From contig DATHTK010000052.1 of NCBI GenBank assembly GCA_035463295.1, positions 1 to 64,000 of the forward strand: DNA of 64,000 nt, written 5' to 3'. A program made the translations under genes and the position numbers. This stretch comes from DATHTK01 sp035463295 (lineage in GTDB: Bacteria > Actinomycetota > Rubrobacteria > Rubrobacterales > Rubrobacteraceae). How positions within the stretch are numbered: the stretch's first letter is position 1; each line of letters opens with the position of its first letter. This document shows positions 26,994 to 35,358 of the stretch, one piece after another. A model generated the notes under the pieces. That model was not told where the DNA came from and searched no databases. It saw only the letters and a program-made list of their open reading frames with translations.

Positions 26994-27491
26994 CTAGCCG
27001 CCGTCCCCCGGCTTCGCCAACTCCGCGAGCGCCCGCTCCTCCTCTCTTATCCTCACGAAGAGGAGCGCCGCGTTCAGCGCCGAGAAGACGAGAGCCGTAA
27101 GAAGGGCGCCGAATATCAGGGGGAACGTGAGTATCTCGACCGCCACGACGACGTAGTTGGGGTGTTTGAAGTACCGGTACGGCCCGCGGCGCACGAGCCT
27201 CCCTTCGGGAACTACCAGGACCCTGGTGTTCCAGCTCTCGCCCAAAGAGAGGATCGCCCAGTACCTGAGCGGCTGGACGAGCAAGAACAGCGCGAGCGGC
27301 ACGGGCCAGAGAGCCGGAAAGATGGGGCCGCGCACGAGACCTTCCACGAGCGTCGAAAGGAGCCAGGACAAATGAAGCGCGACCATCCACGGGTAGTGGC
27401 CCGCGCCCCGCTCGACGGCCCCTCTGGCACGGAGGCGCCTCTCGTTCCGGCGGGAGAGCCAGAGCTCGAGCAGACGCTGGAGCGCCACCAA
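26994..27491 (-). CDS. Isoprenylcysteine carboxyl methyltransferase-like membrane protein
   Basis: 165 residues from TTG 27491, with four or five membrane helices. The C-terminal motif RRGPYRYFKHPNYVVVAVEI is the SAM-binding signature of the ICMT/PEMT superfamily. In Streptomyces an enzyme of this type (SrsB) methylates type III PKS products, so with the PKS gene 67 bases upstream an O-methylation role is a reasonable inference. The hydrophobic frame continues upstream to CTG 27524 behind GGGGGAG, so the true start may be there. GGGGG lies five bases before TTG 27491. Confidence 0.75.
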   Translation of the reverse strand: MVALQRLLELWLSRRNERRLRARGAVERGAGHYPWMVALHLSWLLSTLVEGLVRGPIFPALWPVPLALFLLVQPLRYWAILSLGESWNTRVLVVPEGRLVRRGPYRYFKHPNYVVVAVEILTFPLIFGALLTALVFSALNAALLFVRIREEERALAELAKPGDGG

Positions 27492-27558
27492 GCCGACCCC
27501 CAGAAAAAGGAGAGCGACGTTCAGCGCTCCCCCGAGAGAAGCTGACGGCCGGCGGCCG

Positions 27559-28614
27559 TCAGCATCGGAAGAACACGTGCTCCGCGGAGAAGCCCGGGCC
27601 CAACGCGGAGAGCACGCCGAGATCCCCGGCGGCGTACTCGCCGCTCGCGAGGAAGCGTTCCAGGATAAAGAGGACCGTCACGCTGGACATATTGCCGAAG
27701 TCGCGCAGCACGCCGCGGGAGAAGGTCAGCCCGCCGGGTTCGAATCCCAGGACCTCCTCGAAAGCCTGGAGCACCTTCGCCCCGCCGGGATGGAGGACGA
27801 AGTGCGCGAGGTCGGCGAAGTCGAGGCCGAGGGAGGTACAGGCTTCGGCGAGGTTGTCGCGCAACTTCTCGTGCACTATCCGGGGCACGCTCTTGCTGAG
27901 TTGCACCTTGAGGCCGGTCTCGACGAGCTCCCAGCCCATAACGTCCTCCGTCTCCGGCCAGGTCGTGCTGTGGCCGCCGAGCAGTCGCGGACCTCCCCCC
28001 CCGCTCGCCAGCACGACCGCCGCGGCTCCGTCGGAGAAGAGGCTCGTCGAGACCAGGTTGCTCTTGGATCGGTCGCCGCGCTGGAAGGTGAGGCCGGAGA
28101 GCTCGACGCCGACGAGGAGCACGAGCTGGTCCGGGTAGAGGCGGGCGTACTCCGAGGCGCGGGCGAGGCCCGCCGCTCCGGCGGCGCAACCCAGCCCCCA
28201 GATCGGTACGCGCCGCGTGTGCTCCGAGAGTCCCAGAGAGAAGATCAACTTCGAGTCCAGCGAGGGCGTCGAGAGGCCCGTGGTAGAGACGAAGAAGATC
28301 GCGCCGACGTCCCCGGGATCCGCGCCCGCGCTGTCGAGCGCCCTTCTGGCCGCCTTCTCCGAGAGGTCGAGGGCGTGCTCGACGTAGAGGGCGTTCTTCT
28401 CGGGGAAGGTGTGGTCCTGGGCGAACCACTCGACGGGGACGCAGAAAAAGCGGCTCTCGACGTGGACGTTGTCGAAGATGGGCATGAGCCGCTCGACGTC
28501 TTTGTAGACCTCGGAGAACATACCCCGGGCGAACAGCTTCGCCTCCTCCTGCCCGACGCGATGAGGCGGGAGAGCGGTCGCCACGGAGAGGATCGCTGGT
28601 TCCGGCGCGCTCAA
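27559..28614 (-). CDS. Type III polyketide synthase
   Basis: 351 residues, chalcone/stilbene synthase fold. The triad is visible: Cys143 in WGLGCAAGA, His275 in VLHPGGAKVL and Asn308 in DFGNMSS. SNLVSTSLFSDGAAAVVL is also a family signature. It condenses malonyl-CoA on a starter acyl-CoA to give alkylresorcinols, alkylpyrones or related products. TTG 28614 overlaps the nitroreductase stop as TTGA, so the two are translationally coupled; the open frame upstream is a shadow of that gene. Product cannot be predicted from sequence, but the adjacent ICMT-like methyltransferase resembles the srs alkylquinone loci. Confidence 0.9.
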   Translation of the reverse strand: MSAPEPAILSVATALPPHRVGQEEAKLFARGMFSEVYKDVERLMPIFDNVHVESRFFCVPVEWFAQDHTFPEKNALYVEHALDLSEKAARRALDSAGADPGDVGAIFFVSTTGLSTPSLDSKLIFSLGLSEHTRRVPIWGLGCAAGAAGLARASEYARLYPDQLVLLVGVELSGLTFQRGDRSKSNLVSTSLFSDGAAAVVLASGGGGPRLLGGHSTTWPETEDVMGWELVETGLKVQLSKSVPRIVHEKLRDNLAEACTSLGLDFADLAHFVLHPGGAKVLQAFEEVLGFEPGGLTFSRGVLRDFGNMSSVTVLFILERFLASGEYAAGDLGVLSALGPGFSAEHVFFRC

Positions 28615-29435
28615 CGGCCCCCCGGCGCACCTTCGGGTGTGCCGTTCGGAGCGAAGTCGGGCTCCGGTTCCTGGCAGGTATTGCGGAAGACGAACTGCGA
28701 GAGGCGTTTTCGCTGGCGGCTCGACCAGTCGATCGTCGGGCGCTTCCCCGCTTCGGGGACATACCCGAGTCGGTAGACGGCCATCAGCTCCAGGTCGTCG
28801 GGCACCGAGAGGAGTCGTTGTATCTTTTTCCAGTTCTCCGGGATCTCCATCGGTGTCGAGACGAATTGGATGCCCATCCCGATCGCCGCGGTGGTCAGCC
28901 ATATGTTCTCGACCGCCGCCCCCATCCCGAAGACCGAGTAGAAGCCCGAGAGCTCTCCGGGACGGTACTCGGTCTTGTCCAGAAGCACCGCCAGCAGAAG
29001 CGGCGAGCCCGCGACCAGCTTCCGGTTGTCCTCGCCCAGGGTCCTAGGGACGCCGAAGCGGTTCATCACCGCCTGGCCCGCGTTGGAGAAGATCTGACGT
29101 CTGAAAGGCTTGAGTACCGAGGGCATCTGGTCGAAGTGTATCCCGTCACGCTTCTCCTCCATCTCAGCCTCGGAGAACCGGAAGTAGGGGCGGTAGCGCT
29201 TCCAGAAGGTGCCCTCTTCGAGCAATCGCGTCATGCTCTCGCCGCTGATCCGTGCGACCGCCTCGATCTTCTCCCGGTCGTCGACGAGGATGAAGCGCCA
29301 GGGCTGACTGTTGAAGTGGGACGGGGCCATCGCGGCGACTTCGACCAGGAGGTGCTGGTGTTCGAGACTCACCGGGTCGGGAAGGAATGGACCGTTCGTC
29401 GTCCTGCGTCTCTTGAGCACCTCGAGGAATTCCAT
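28611..29435 (-). CDS. Nitroreductase family protein
   Basis: 274 residues. The flavin-binding nitroreductase pattern is clear: KRRRTTNGPF (FMN phosphate contact), MAPSHFNSQPWRFILV, and AAVENIWLTTAAIGMGIQFVS near the C-terminal side, then LMAVYRLGYVPE. It contains a longer insertion around 85-125 (KRYRPYFRFSEAEMEEKRDG), so it is larger than the usual 180-220 residues. It likely uses FMN and NAD(P)H to reduce a quinone-, ene- or nitro-type substrate. It sits between a small membrane protein and the type III PKS, hinting at action on the polyketide product. AGGAGGC precedes the ATG. Confidence 0.85.
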   Translation of the reverse strand: MEFLEVLKRRRTTNGPFLPDPVSLEHQHLLVEVAAMAPSHFNSQPWRFILVDDREKIEAVARISGESMTRLLEEGTFWKRYRPYFRFSEAEMEEKRDGIHFDQMPSVLKPFRRQIFSNAGQAVMNRFGVPRTLGEDNRKLVAGSPLLLAVLLDKTEYRPGELSGFYSVFGMGAAVENIWLTTAAIGMGIQFVSTPMEIPENWKKIQRLLSVPDDLELMAVYRLGYVPEAGKRPTIDWSSRQRKRLSQFVFRNTCQEPEPDFAPNGTPEGAPGGR

Positions 29436-29444
29436 ACGAGCCTC

Positions 29445-29750
29445 CTAGAGCATGGCTACGAAGCCGGTAGCGTAGAAGATCATGGCCAGCGCGGCCAGCC
29501 CCGCGTGGCCCGCCGTGCCCGCCCGAACTCGCGGTAGCACGACAAAGAGCAGCAGGACCGGGAGGAGAGCCCAGCGGTACGGCGCGCCCTGCAAGAAGCC
29601 GACGAGGACCGCGAGCGCCGCCGAGGTGAAGACGGCGAAGAAGAGCGCGTGATGCAACCAGCGAAAAGGCTTCGTGTCCACCACTCCGAACTGCACGAGC
29701 ACCCCCAGCGCGAAGTTCGCCAGGAAAAGGACGGTGGCGGCGTAGAACAT
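29445..29750 (-). CDS. Small four-helix membrane protein
   Basis: 101 residues, almost entirely hydrophobic, with helices near 3-22, 33-53, 58-74 and 84-101 and a central HH pair (WLHHALFF). TAGGAG lies nine bases before the ATG. The stop is nine bases from the nitroreductase start, so it is the first gene of the polyketide operon. No family recognised; the histidines in the membrane are noteworthy but not diagnostic. Confidence 0.6.
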   Translation of the reverse strand: MFYAATVLFLANFALGVLVQFGVVDTKPFRWLHHALFFAVFTSAALAVLVGFLQGAPYRWALLPVLLLFVVLPRVRAGTAGHAGLAALAMIFYATGFVAML

Positions 29751-29922
29751 CAGGGCCTGCTCCTAGAGGTCATCAACGCCCCGTTATAGCACAAGGGCCG
29801 CGGGCCGGTGCGTCAGCTATCGTCGGGCGAACGCGTGCTGCCCGGGGATACCTGGGCGGTGTGATGCTAAGATTCGTAACCTGATGAAACGCGCGCATAA
29901 GATTGTTTAGCTAGGGGGCGAG

Positions 29923-31164
29923 ATGGAGAGCGGACGCCCGGCTGCTTACGTGACGGGGGTGGGAGTCGTCAGCCCCATAGGCATAGGCCGCAAGAAGTTC
30001 TGGGGTTCACTCCTGGCGAACGAGAGCGGGGCGGGACCGATAACGCTCTTTGATCCGGAGGGCTTCGAGGTCAGGATCGCCGCGGAGTGCAATGACTTCG
30101 ACCCGCAGGACTTCATGGACCGGAAGGTCGTTCCCCGGACCGACCGCTTCGGCCAGATGGGGCTCGCCTCGGCCAAGCTCGCCCTCGAGGATGCGCACGC
30201 CTGGGGCGAGTTGAACGAGAGGCCCGAGCGCGTCGGTCTCGTTCTGGGCAGCGGCATCGGTGGCGTCTCCAGCATGGAGCAAACCCAGGCCACGATAGAT
30301 ACCCGGGGACCCTCGCGGGTCAATCCGTTCTCGGTCACCAAGATCATGCCGAACTCGGCCGCCGCTCACGTCGCCATCCAGCTCGGCGTGCAGGGTCCCT
30401 CGACAACCGGCGCCCTCGCCTGTACCTGCGGCACGGACATGATGGGCATCGGCCACGACCTCATAAGACGCGGGGACGCCGACGTCGTCATCTGCGGCGC
30501 GACGGAGGCGACGATCACCCCGGTCATCGTCGCCGGGTTTATCGCGATGCGCGCGATGAGCCGCCGCAACGACGATCCGAAGGGGGCGTGCCGGCCCTAC
30601 GACGAGGACCACAACGGCTTCCTTATCGGGGAGGGGGCGGGCGTGGTGATCCTGGAGAGCGCCGCGTCGGTCGAGCGCCGGGGCGCCGAGCCCTACGCGA
30701 AGCTGACGAGCATCGGGCGCACGACCGACGCCTACAACATGACCGACCCCGATCCCAAAGGCAAGGGAATACTCCGGGCAATGCGACTCGCCGTGAAGAA
30801 CGCCGGGCTAGAGGGCGAGCGAATCGGCTACATCAACCCCCACGGGACGGGCACCGTCGCCGGCGACGCCCCCGAGTCGCAGTCGATGGCCCGGATCAAC
30901 CCGGACGCCAAGGTGTCCGCCACGAAGTCGAACCTGGGCCACTCTCTGGGCGCGAGCGGCGCAATCGAGACGGCCATCTGCGCGCTGGCTATAAAGGAGA
31001 GGACGATCCCCCCGATGCGCAACCTCACCAAGGTCGCCGAGGGATGCGCCTACCTCGACTACGTCGTGAACGAGCCTCGAGAGGCCCCGGACCTGGAGGC
31101 CGCCCTGTGCGTGAACCTCGGCGTCGGCGGGCATAACGCAGCGGTCGTCCTCGAGCGAGCGTAG
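29923..31164 (+). CDS. Beta-ketoacyl-ACP synthase II-like enzyme
   Basis: 413 residues, thiolase fold. The Cys-His-His triad is Cys167 (ALACTCG), His307 (NPHGTGT) and His340 (KSNLGHSLGASG). The nucleophile context is unusual: FabF usually reads TACATG, and here LACTCG brings a second cysteine two residues later. Otherwise motifs such as CRPYDEDHNGFLIGEGAGVVILE fit FabF. It elongates acyl-ACP chains or serves a secondary pathway. It is divergent from the type III PKS operon across a 172-base intergenic region and leads an operon with a peroxiredoxin and a DUF456 protein, so it may be dedicated and not the housekeeping FabF. Confidence 0.85.
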   Translation: MESGRPAAYVTGVGVVSPIGIGRKKFWGSLLANESGAGPITLFDPEGFEVRIAAECNDFDPQDFMDRKVVPRTDRFGQMGLASAKLALEDAHAWGELNERPERVGLVLGSGIGGVSSMEQTQATIDTRGPSRVNPFSVTKIMPNSAAAHVAIQLGVQGPSTTGALACTCGTDMMGIGHDLIRRGDADVVICGATEATITPVIVAGFIAMRAMSRRNDDPKGACRPYDEDHNGFLIGEGAGVVILESAASVERRGAEPYAKLTSIGRTTDAYNMTDPDPKGKGILRAMRLAVKNAGLEGERIGYINPHGTGTVAGDAPESQSMARINPDAKVSATKSNLGHSLGASGAIETAICALAIKERTIPPMRNLTKVAEGCAYLDYVVNEPREAPDLEAALCVNLGVGGHNAAVVLERA

Positions 31165-31177
31165 GAGCGGGGGCGAC

Positions 31178-31741
31178 TTGTCCGGGGATCTTTACCGCAT
31201 ACCGGAAGGAATCCCGGCTCCCTCGGACGACGGAGCCGCGGATCATCTCCCGGGAACCGTACTCCCTTCGCTACCGCTGGCGTCTACGGCGGGAGATACG
31301 GTGGACCTCTCGACCCTCCCCGAGACGGCCGTCGTCTACTGTTACCCGATGACGGGCAGGCCCGACCGGGAATTGCCGGAGGGGTGGGACGAGATCCCGG
31401 GCGCCCGCGGGTGCACGCCGCAGTCGTGCGCCTTCCGCGACCACCACGCGCAGATAAGAGCGCTCGGCGCGCGGGTCTTCGGTCTCAGCACCCAGGACAC
31501 GGACTACCAGAGGGAAGCGGTGGATCGCCTGCGCCTTCCCTACGAGTTACTGAGCGACGAGGAGTTGAGCTTCACGCGAGCGCTAGAGCTTCCCACTTTC
31601 GAGGCCGAGGGTACGACCTTGCTGAAGCGCCTGACCTTCGTCTCCGAAAACGGGAGGATAACGAAGGTCTTCTATCCCGTCTTCCCGCCGGGCGAGAACG
31701 CGGCCGCTGTCGTCGAGTGGCTCGAGCGGCGACGGCGGTGA
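31178..31741 (+). CDS. Peroxiredoxin (redoxin) family protein
   Basis: 187 residues from TTG 31178, 13 bases after the ketosynthase. It carries a thioredoxin-fold redoxin with PGARGCTPQSCAFRD (Cys79 and Cys84) in place of the more common CT.E, so Cys79 is the likely peroxidatic residue and Cys84 the resolving one. VFGLSTQDTDYQREAVDRLRLPYELLSD fits BCP/PrxQ relatives. An extra cysteine (Cys55) precedes it. It probably reduces peroxides in the cytosol. TAGGAG overlaps the end of the upstream gene. Confidence 0.82.
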   Translation: MSGDLYRIPEGIPAPSDDGAADHLPGTVLPSLPLASTAGDTVDLSTLPETAVVYCYPMTGRPDRELPEGWDEIPGARGCTPQSCAFRDHHAQIRALGARVFGLSTQDTDYQREAVDRLRLPYELLSDEELSFTRALELPTFEAEGTTLLKRLTFVSENGRITKVFYPVFPPGENAAAVVEWLERRRR

Positions 31742-31776
31742 GCGTCGGGCGCCGACCACCGAGCGGCATCTGAGGC

Positions 31777-32334
31777 GTGGAAGTGCCGGGAGATCTGCTG
31801 CTCTGGGGAACCCTGATCGTCATGCTCGTCGGGCTGGCGGGGAGCGTGCTACCGGGGCTGCCGGGGGTGCCCCTCATCTTTCTCTCCGCGCTCGTCTACG
31901 GGATCGCGACGGGCTTCGAGCCCGTCGGGGTCGCTGTGATCGTGCTCCTCGGCGTCCTCGCCGCCCTGGCCCTCGTCGTGGACTTCTTCGCCACCGCATA
32001 CGGTGCGCGCAGGTTCGGCGCTAGCGGCTGGGGCACGGTCGGCGGCGCGGTCGGCGGGATCGTGGGCGCTCTAGCCGGCGCGCTCTTCTTCGGAATCGGG
32101 GCTCTCTTCGGCCTGATCCTCGGAACCATCGGGGGCGTCTTTCTCGGCGAGTTCCTCCATCGCCGTCATCACACGGACCTCTCCACTGGCGAGCCCGCGT
32201 CCGGGCGAGGGGACTGGCGGCGAGCCTCCCGCGCCGCGGGCGGGGTCTTCGTCGGCTACGTCGCCTCTGCCATCTCGCAGGGACTCCTCGGTGCGCTCAG
32301 CGTGCTCGTCTTCGTTCTGGCGCTGATCTACTAG
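31777..32334 (+). CDS. DUF456 domain membrane protein
   Basis: 185 residues with about six glycine-rich helices and the DUF456 motifs: GSVLPGLPGVPLIFLSALVYG at the first helices, then GGAVGGIVGALAGALFFGIGALFGLILGTIGGVFLGE in the middle. The loop LHRRHHTDLSTGEPASGRGDWRRA is hydrophilic. Function unknown. GTG 31777 is used; 35 bases separate it from the peroxiredoxin, so it is probably the last gene of that operon. A hairpin follows. Confidence 0.8.
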   Translation: MEVPGDLLLWGTLIVMLVGLAGSVLPGLPGVPLIFLSALVYGIATGFEPVGVAVIVLLGVLAALALVVDFFATAYGARRFGASGWGTVGGAVGGIVGALAGALFFGIGALFGLILGTIGGVFLGEFLHRRHHTDLSTGEPASGRGDWRRASRAAGGVFVGYVASAISQGLLGALSVLVFVLALIY

Positions 32335-32335
32335 A

Positions 32336-32395
32336 ATTTCAGCCAGAACCGTAGCCGCTTAGGCCAGTCGGGGTTGCTCCCGGCAACCCTGAAAT
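32336..32395. terminator. Bidirectional terminator-like hairpin between convergent genes
   Basis: Outer arms ATTTCAG/CTGAAAT (32336-32342, 32389-32395) enclose a tighter hairpin GGGTTGC-TCCCG-GCAACCC (32371-32389). It lies in the 96-base gap between the convergent DUF456 and PAC2 genes. Symmetry and location fit a shared terminator; there is no long T-run. Confidence 0.5.
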
Positions 32396-32430
32396 GCTGA
32401 CAAGCGAGAGCGGAGCCCGTAGCGTGCTGA

Positions 32431-33318
32431 CTAGCTCTCCTCCTCACGGCGTTGCTGGCGGAGAAAGCTCTCGAGCTCGAGGGCGAGCTCGTCGCCGGAG
32501 GGCAGGTCCCTCGACTCCTGGTCCGCATAGGAGTCGAAGCGCTCCTCGAGCATGCGCACGTAGGAGGCGAGGTCCTCGTCCCGGGATACGGCCACCGAGA
32601 CCTGCTCCTGGTAGGTGGCGGCGGTCTGTTCCAGGTCGGAGGTATCGACCGCGACCCCAAGAAGGGTGGAGAGACCGTCGAGGAGGGCGAGGGCGGCGGG
32701 GGCCGAAGGGACGGCCGGCAGGTAGTGCGGCACCGAAGCCCAGAAGCTCACGGAGGGGAGCCCGGCCTCCGCACACGCGCGGTGCAGGACGCCGGTTATG
32801 CCCGTCGGGCCCTCATAGCGCGAGGCCGAGAGGCCCAATGACTCGACCAGCGCCGGGTCCTGGGAGTTCGCCGAGACCGCGACGGGCCGTGAGTGGGGCA
32901 CGTCGGCGAGCAGGGCACCCATCGTAACGACGAGCTCCACGCCTAGCTTCTTCGCCAGCTCGGCGACTGCGCCCGAGAAAGAACGCCAGCGGAAGTTCGG
33001 TTCCGGCCCGGAGAGCAAGACGACCCCCCTGCCGCCCGCAGCCTCGACCCTCGGCGCGGTCGCCGAGACGACGTTCTCGGGCCATTCGATCGTGCGGGTA
33101 ACCCCGTCCGTGAGCTTGATCTGGGGCCTCGTGGTCCCGTAGTCGAAGAACTCCTCGCCGTCGAAGGACCCGAACCGACGAACCTCCCACGAGCTGGCGA
33201 GCGCCCCGAGCGCGACGCTAGCGGCGTCAGCGGCGTCGTTCCATCCCGTAAAAGCGGCGATCAAGACCGGACGCTCCAACTCCGGACGCCACTCCAGCCT
33301 GAGATACCTGTTCTCCAT
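32431..33318 (-). CDS. PAC2 family protein (proteasome assembly chaperone-like)
   Basis: 295 residues. The PAC2 pattern is visible from the start: PVLIAAFTGWNDAADAAS, then LSGPEPNFRWRSFSGAVAELAKKLGVELVVTMGALLADVPHSRPV, and ITGVLHRACAEAGLPSVSFWASVPHYL. Actinobacteria carry such proteins near proteasome genes or elsewhere; a role in proteasome assembly is proven only for eukaryotic relatives. No proteasome gene is in this window. It is an acidic, cytosolic protein. It follows the sugar dehydrogenase gene by 41 bases on the same strand. Confidence 0.85.
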   Translation of the reverse strand: MENRYLRLEWRPELERPVLIAAFTGWNDAADAASVALGALASSWEVRRFGSFDGEEFFDYGTTRPQIKLTDGVTRTIEWPENVVSATAPRVEAAGGRGVVLLSGPEPNFRWRSFSGAVAELAKKLGVELVVTMGALLADVPHSRPVAVSANSQDPALVESLGLSASRYEGPTGITGVLHRACAEAGLPSVSFWASVPHYLPAVPSAPAALALLDGLSTLLGVAVDTSDLEQTAATYQEQVSVAVSRDEDLASYVRMLEERFDSYADQESRDLPSGDELALELESFLRQQRREEES

Positions 33319-33359
33319 AGGGCTAGCTTATCATGCTCGATCCGAAGCCGGACCGGGGG

Positions 33360-34589
33360 CTACCCGCCCGGGTGCTCGACGCGATACACGGAGCCAGAAC
33401 CCCTCTCGAGGTAATACAGCCTGCCCGCGTGGTCCACCTTCAGGTCCACGGGTAGTGAAGCACCCTTCGCGAAGTTGGAGACGGTCTGTGTCCCTGGGTC
33501 GTAGGTCCGGATCCAACCAGCGCAGAAGTCAGCGAAGAAGTAGTCGCCGACGTAGCGGGCCGGGAACTGTACGGTCTGGGGGTTATAGAAGGTACCGCCG
33601 GTGATCGCGCACTCGCCTCCGGGGCGCGTATTATCCTGCCGGTAAGAGTAGATCGGCTTTCTGTGCTGGAAGCCGGCCGGCGGCGGTGGGCTGTCCTCGA
33701 ACCGCTCGGATCCTTCGTAGTAGGGCCAGCCGTAGTTTGCCCCGGCGACACCCCGGTTGATCTCCTCCCACGTCTGCTGACCGACGTCGTTGATGAAGAT
33801 GGTTCCCTCGCCCGGCCGGACCGCGAAGGTGTAGGGGTTGCGAAGCCCGCGCGCCCAGATGGCCTTGTTCTTCCCCTTCACCCCCTCACGGTCGTAGAAG
33901 GGGTTGTCCTTCGGTATGCTGCCGTTCTTGTTGATCCTGAGCATCTTTCCGAGAAGGTTCTTGAACGACTGCGCGTTCTTCGGGTTGGCGTTCTCGCCGA
34001 CGGCGACGTACAGCTTGCCGTCTTCACCGAAGTGGAGCGCCCCGCCGTTGTGGTTGAGCTTGTCCTCGCTCAGGTTGTTGAGACGCAGGATCAGCTTCCC
34101 GCTGCCGGGGACGGCCTCGTTGCCATCGGCGGTAAACCTGACGATGCGGTTGTGCACCGGCTGCGTTGCGGTTGCATTCCGGGTGAAGTAGAGGTAGACG
34201 TACTGATTGTCGCGGAAATTGGGATCGAAGGCGACCCCGAGCAGCCCTCGCTCGCCTCCCGAAGCCACGATTCGCGAGAGGTCGATAAACGGCCGGGCTA
34301 CAAGATCGTCTCTCCTGTTGATTACTCGGAGCCTGCCGGTCTGCTCCGCCACGAACAGGCGCCCGTCGGGGGCAAACGCCATAGTCGTAGGCTTGCTTAT
34401 ATCGGAAGCGACCCGCTTCTGCTCGAACCCCGGAGGCAGCGTGGCCGCACCCGCGGCCGACCGAGCGACGAGAGAGAGCGCGCAGAGGGCCAAGACCAGG
34501 GCGAGGATTACCATCAACAGGCCAGGTACCAGCCCACCGCGCTCGCTTTCAGAGGTCTTCGCATTGCTTGTTCCAGCGATCGCGCGCAT
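33360..34589 (-). CDS. PQQ-type sugar dehydrogenase (glucose/sorbosone dehydrogenase)
   Basis: 409 residues, exported. The N-terminal helix GLLMVILALVLALCALSLVARSAAGA looks like a signal sequence. The mature part is a six-bladed propeller with SKPTTMAFAPDGRLFVAEQTGRLRVI, GGERGLLGVAFDPNF, LNHNGGALHFGEDGKLYVAVGEN and ALWARGLRNPY-like IWARGLRNPYTFA, all family motifs. It likely oxidises an aldose outside the membrane with PQQ as cofactor. I chose ATG 34589 because GGGAGGA lies four bases upstream; the in-frame codons up to 34694 are not signal-like. It runs into the PAC2 gene. Confidence 0.85.
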   Translation of the reverse strand: MRAIAGTSNAKTSESERGGLVPGLLMVILALVLALCALSLVARSAAGAATLPPGFEQKRVASDISKPTTMAFAPDGRLFVAEQTGRLRVINRRDDLVARPFIDLSRIVASGGERGLLGVAFDPNFRDNQYVYLYFTRNATATQPVHNRIVRFTADGNEAVPGSGKLILRLNNLSEDKLNHNGGALHFGEDGKLYVAVGENANPKNAQSFKNLLGKMLRINKNGSIPKDNPFYDREGVKGKNKAIWARGLRNPYTFAVRPGEGTIFINDVGQQTWEEINRGVAGANYGWPYYEGSERFEDSPPPPAGFQHRKPIYSYRQDNTRPGGECAITGGTFYNPQTVQFPARYVGDYFFADFCAGWIRTYDPGTQTVSNFAKGASLPVDLKVDHAGRLYYLERGSGSVYRVEHPGG

Positions 34590-34686
34590 GACGTCCTCCC
34601 GATCCAGATAGTCAATTACGTTCCGCATCATACAGCACGCTCGTCGGCGCAACGTTGCGGGACGTGCCATTCCCCTGCCACTCTTC

Positions 34687-35265
34687 TCAGGCAAAGCTCC
34701 GATTCAGACGCAGGGCGTGGTCCAGGCGGCGCAGGTACTCAGGCTCGGGAATCTCCACCGCTCCGAGGCGGGCGAGGTGGTCGTTCTGGATCTGGCAGTC
34801 GAGCAGCGTGAAGCCCCTCGCTCGAAGGCGCTCGACGAGGCGTACGAGGCAGACCTTGGAGGCATCGCTGGCGCGGCTGAACATGGACTCGCCCATAAAG
34901 GCCGCGCCCAGAGAGACGCCGTAGAGACCGCCTGCGAGCTCTCCGTCCCTGTACGCCTCGACGCTGTGGGCCTTGCCGGCCTCGTGAAAGCGCACGAAAG
35001 CGTCTATTATCTCGGTGTTGATCCAGGTCTCGTCGCGGTCGGCGCACGCCCGGATCACCGCCTCGAAGTCGTGGTCGACGCGAACCTCGTAGGTCCCCTT
35101 GCGGATCACGCGCGCGAGCGACCTGGAGACGCGCAGGGCGTCGAGCTCCAGAACGGACCGCGGGTCCGAACGATAGAACTCCAGCCGCCCGTATGCGTCG
35201 GCCATCGGGAAAGCACCGGCCCGGTAACACGCCTCCAGGATCTCCGGCGTCAGCTTCACGCCCAC
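34687..35265 (-). CDS. aat: Leucyl/phenylalanyl-tRNA-protein transferase
   Basis: 192 residues, small alpha/beta transferase with LTPEILEACYRAGAFPM at the start, FYRSDPRSVLELD, ETWINTEIIDAFVRFHEAGKAHSVE, and GGLYGVSLGAAFMGESMFSRASDASK, which matches the aminoacyl-tRNA transferase core closely. It adds Leu or Phe from tRNA to N-terminal Arg or Lys residues, marking proteins for ClpS/ClpAP-type degradation. GTG 35265 is taken as the start. It is 93 bases after the asparaginase gene on the same strand. Confidence 0.93.
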   Translation of the reverse strand: MGVKLTPEILEACYRAGAFPMADAYGRLEFYRSDPRSVLELDALRVSRSLARVIRKGTYEVRVDHDFEAVIRACADRDETWINTEIIDAFVRFHEAGKAHSVEAYRDGELAGGLYGVSLGAAFMGESMFSRASDASKVCLVRLVERLRARGFTLLDCQIQNDHLARLGAVEIPEPEYLRRLDHALRLNRSFA

Positions 35266-35358
35266 ATACTAGATCCGGCGCCGGTACGCGCGCCACGACG
35301 AAGCGAGACCGATTCGACCCGGAGCCACTTTCGGACCATCCCGCCGTCCCCCACCCGC

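Noticed and set aside
27739..27751. GGTTCGAATCC-like T-loop on the plus strand, possible tRNA
   Set aside because: It lies within the type III PKS gene, with no acceptor stem, D-arm or anticodon arm around it.
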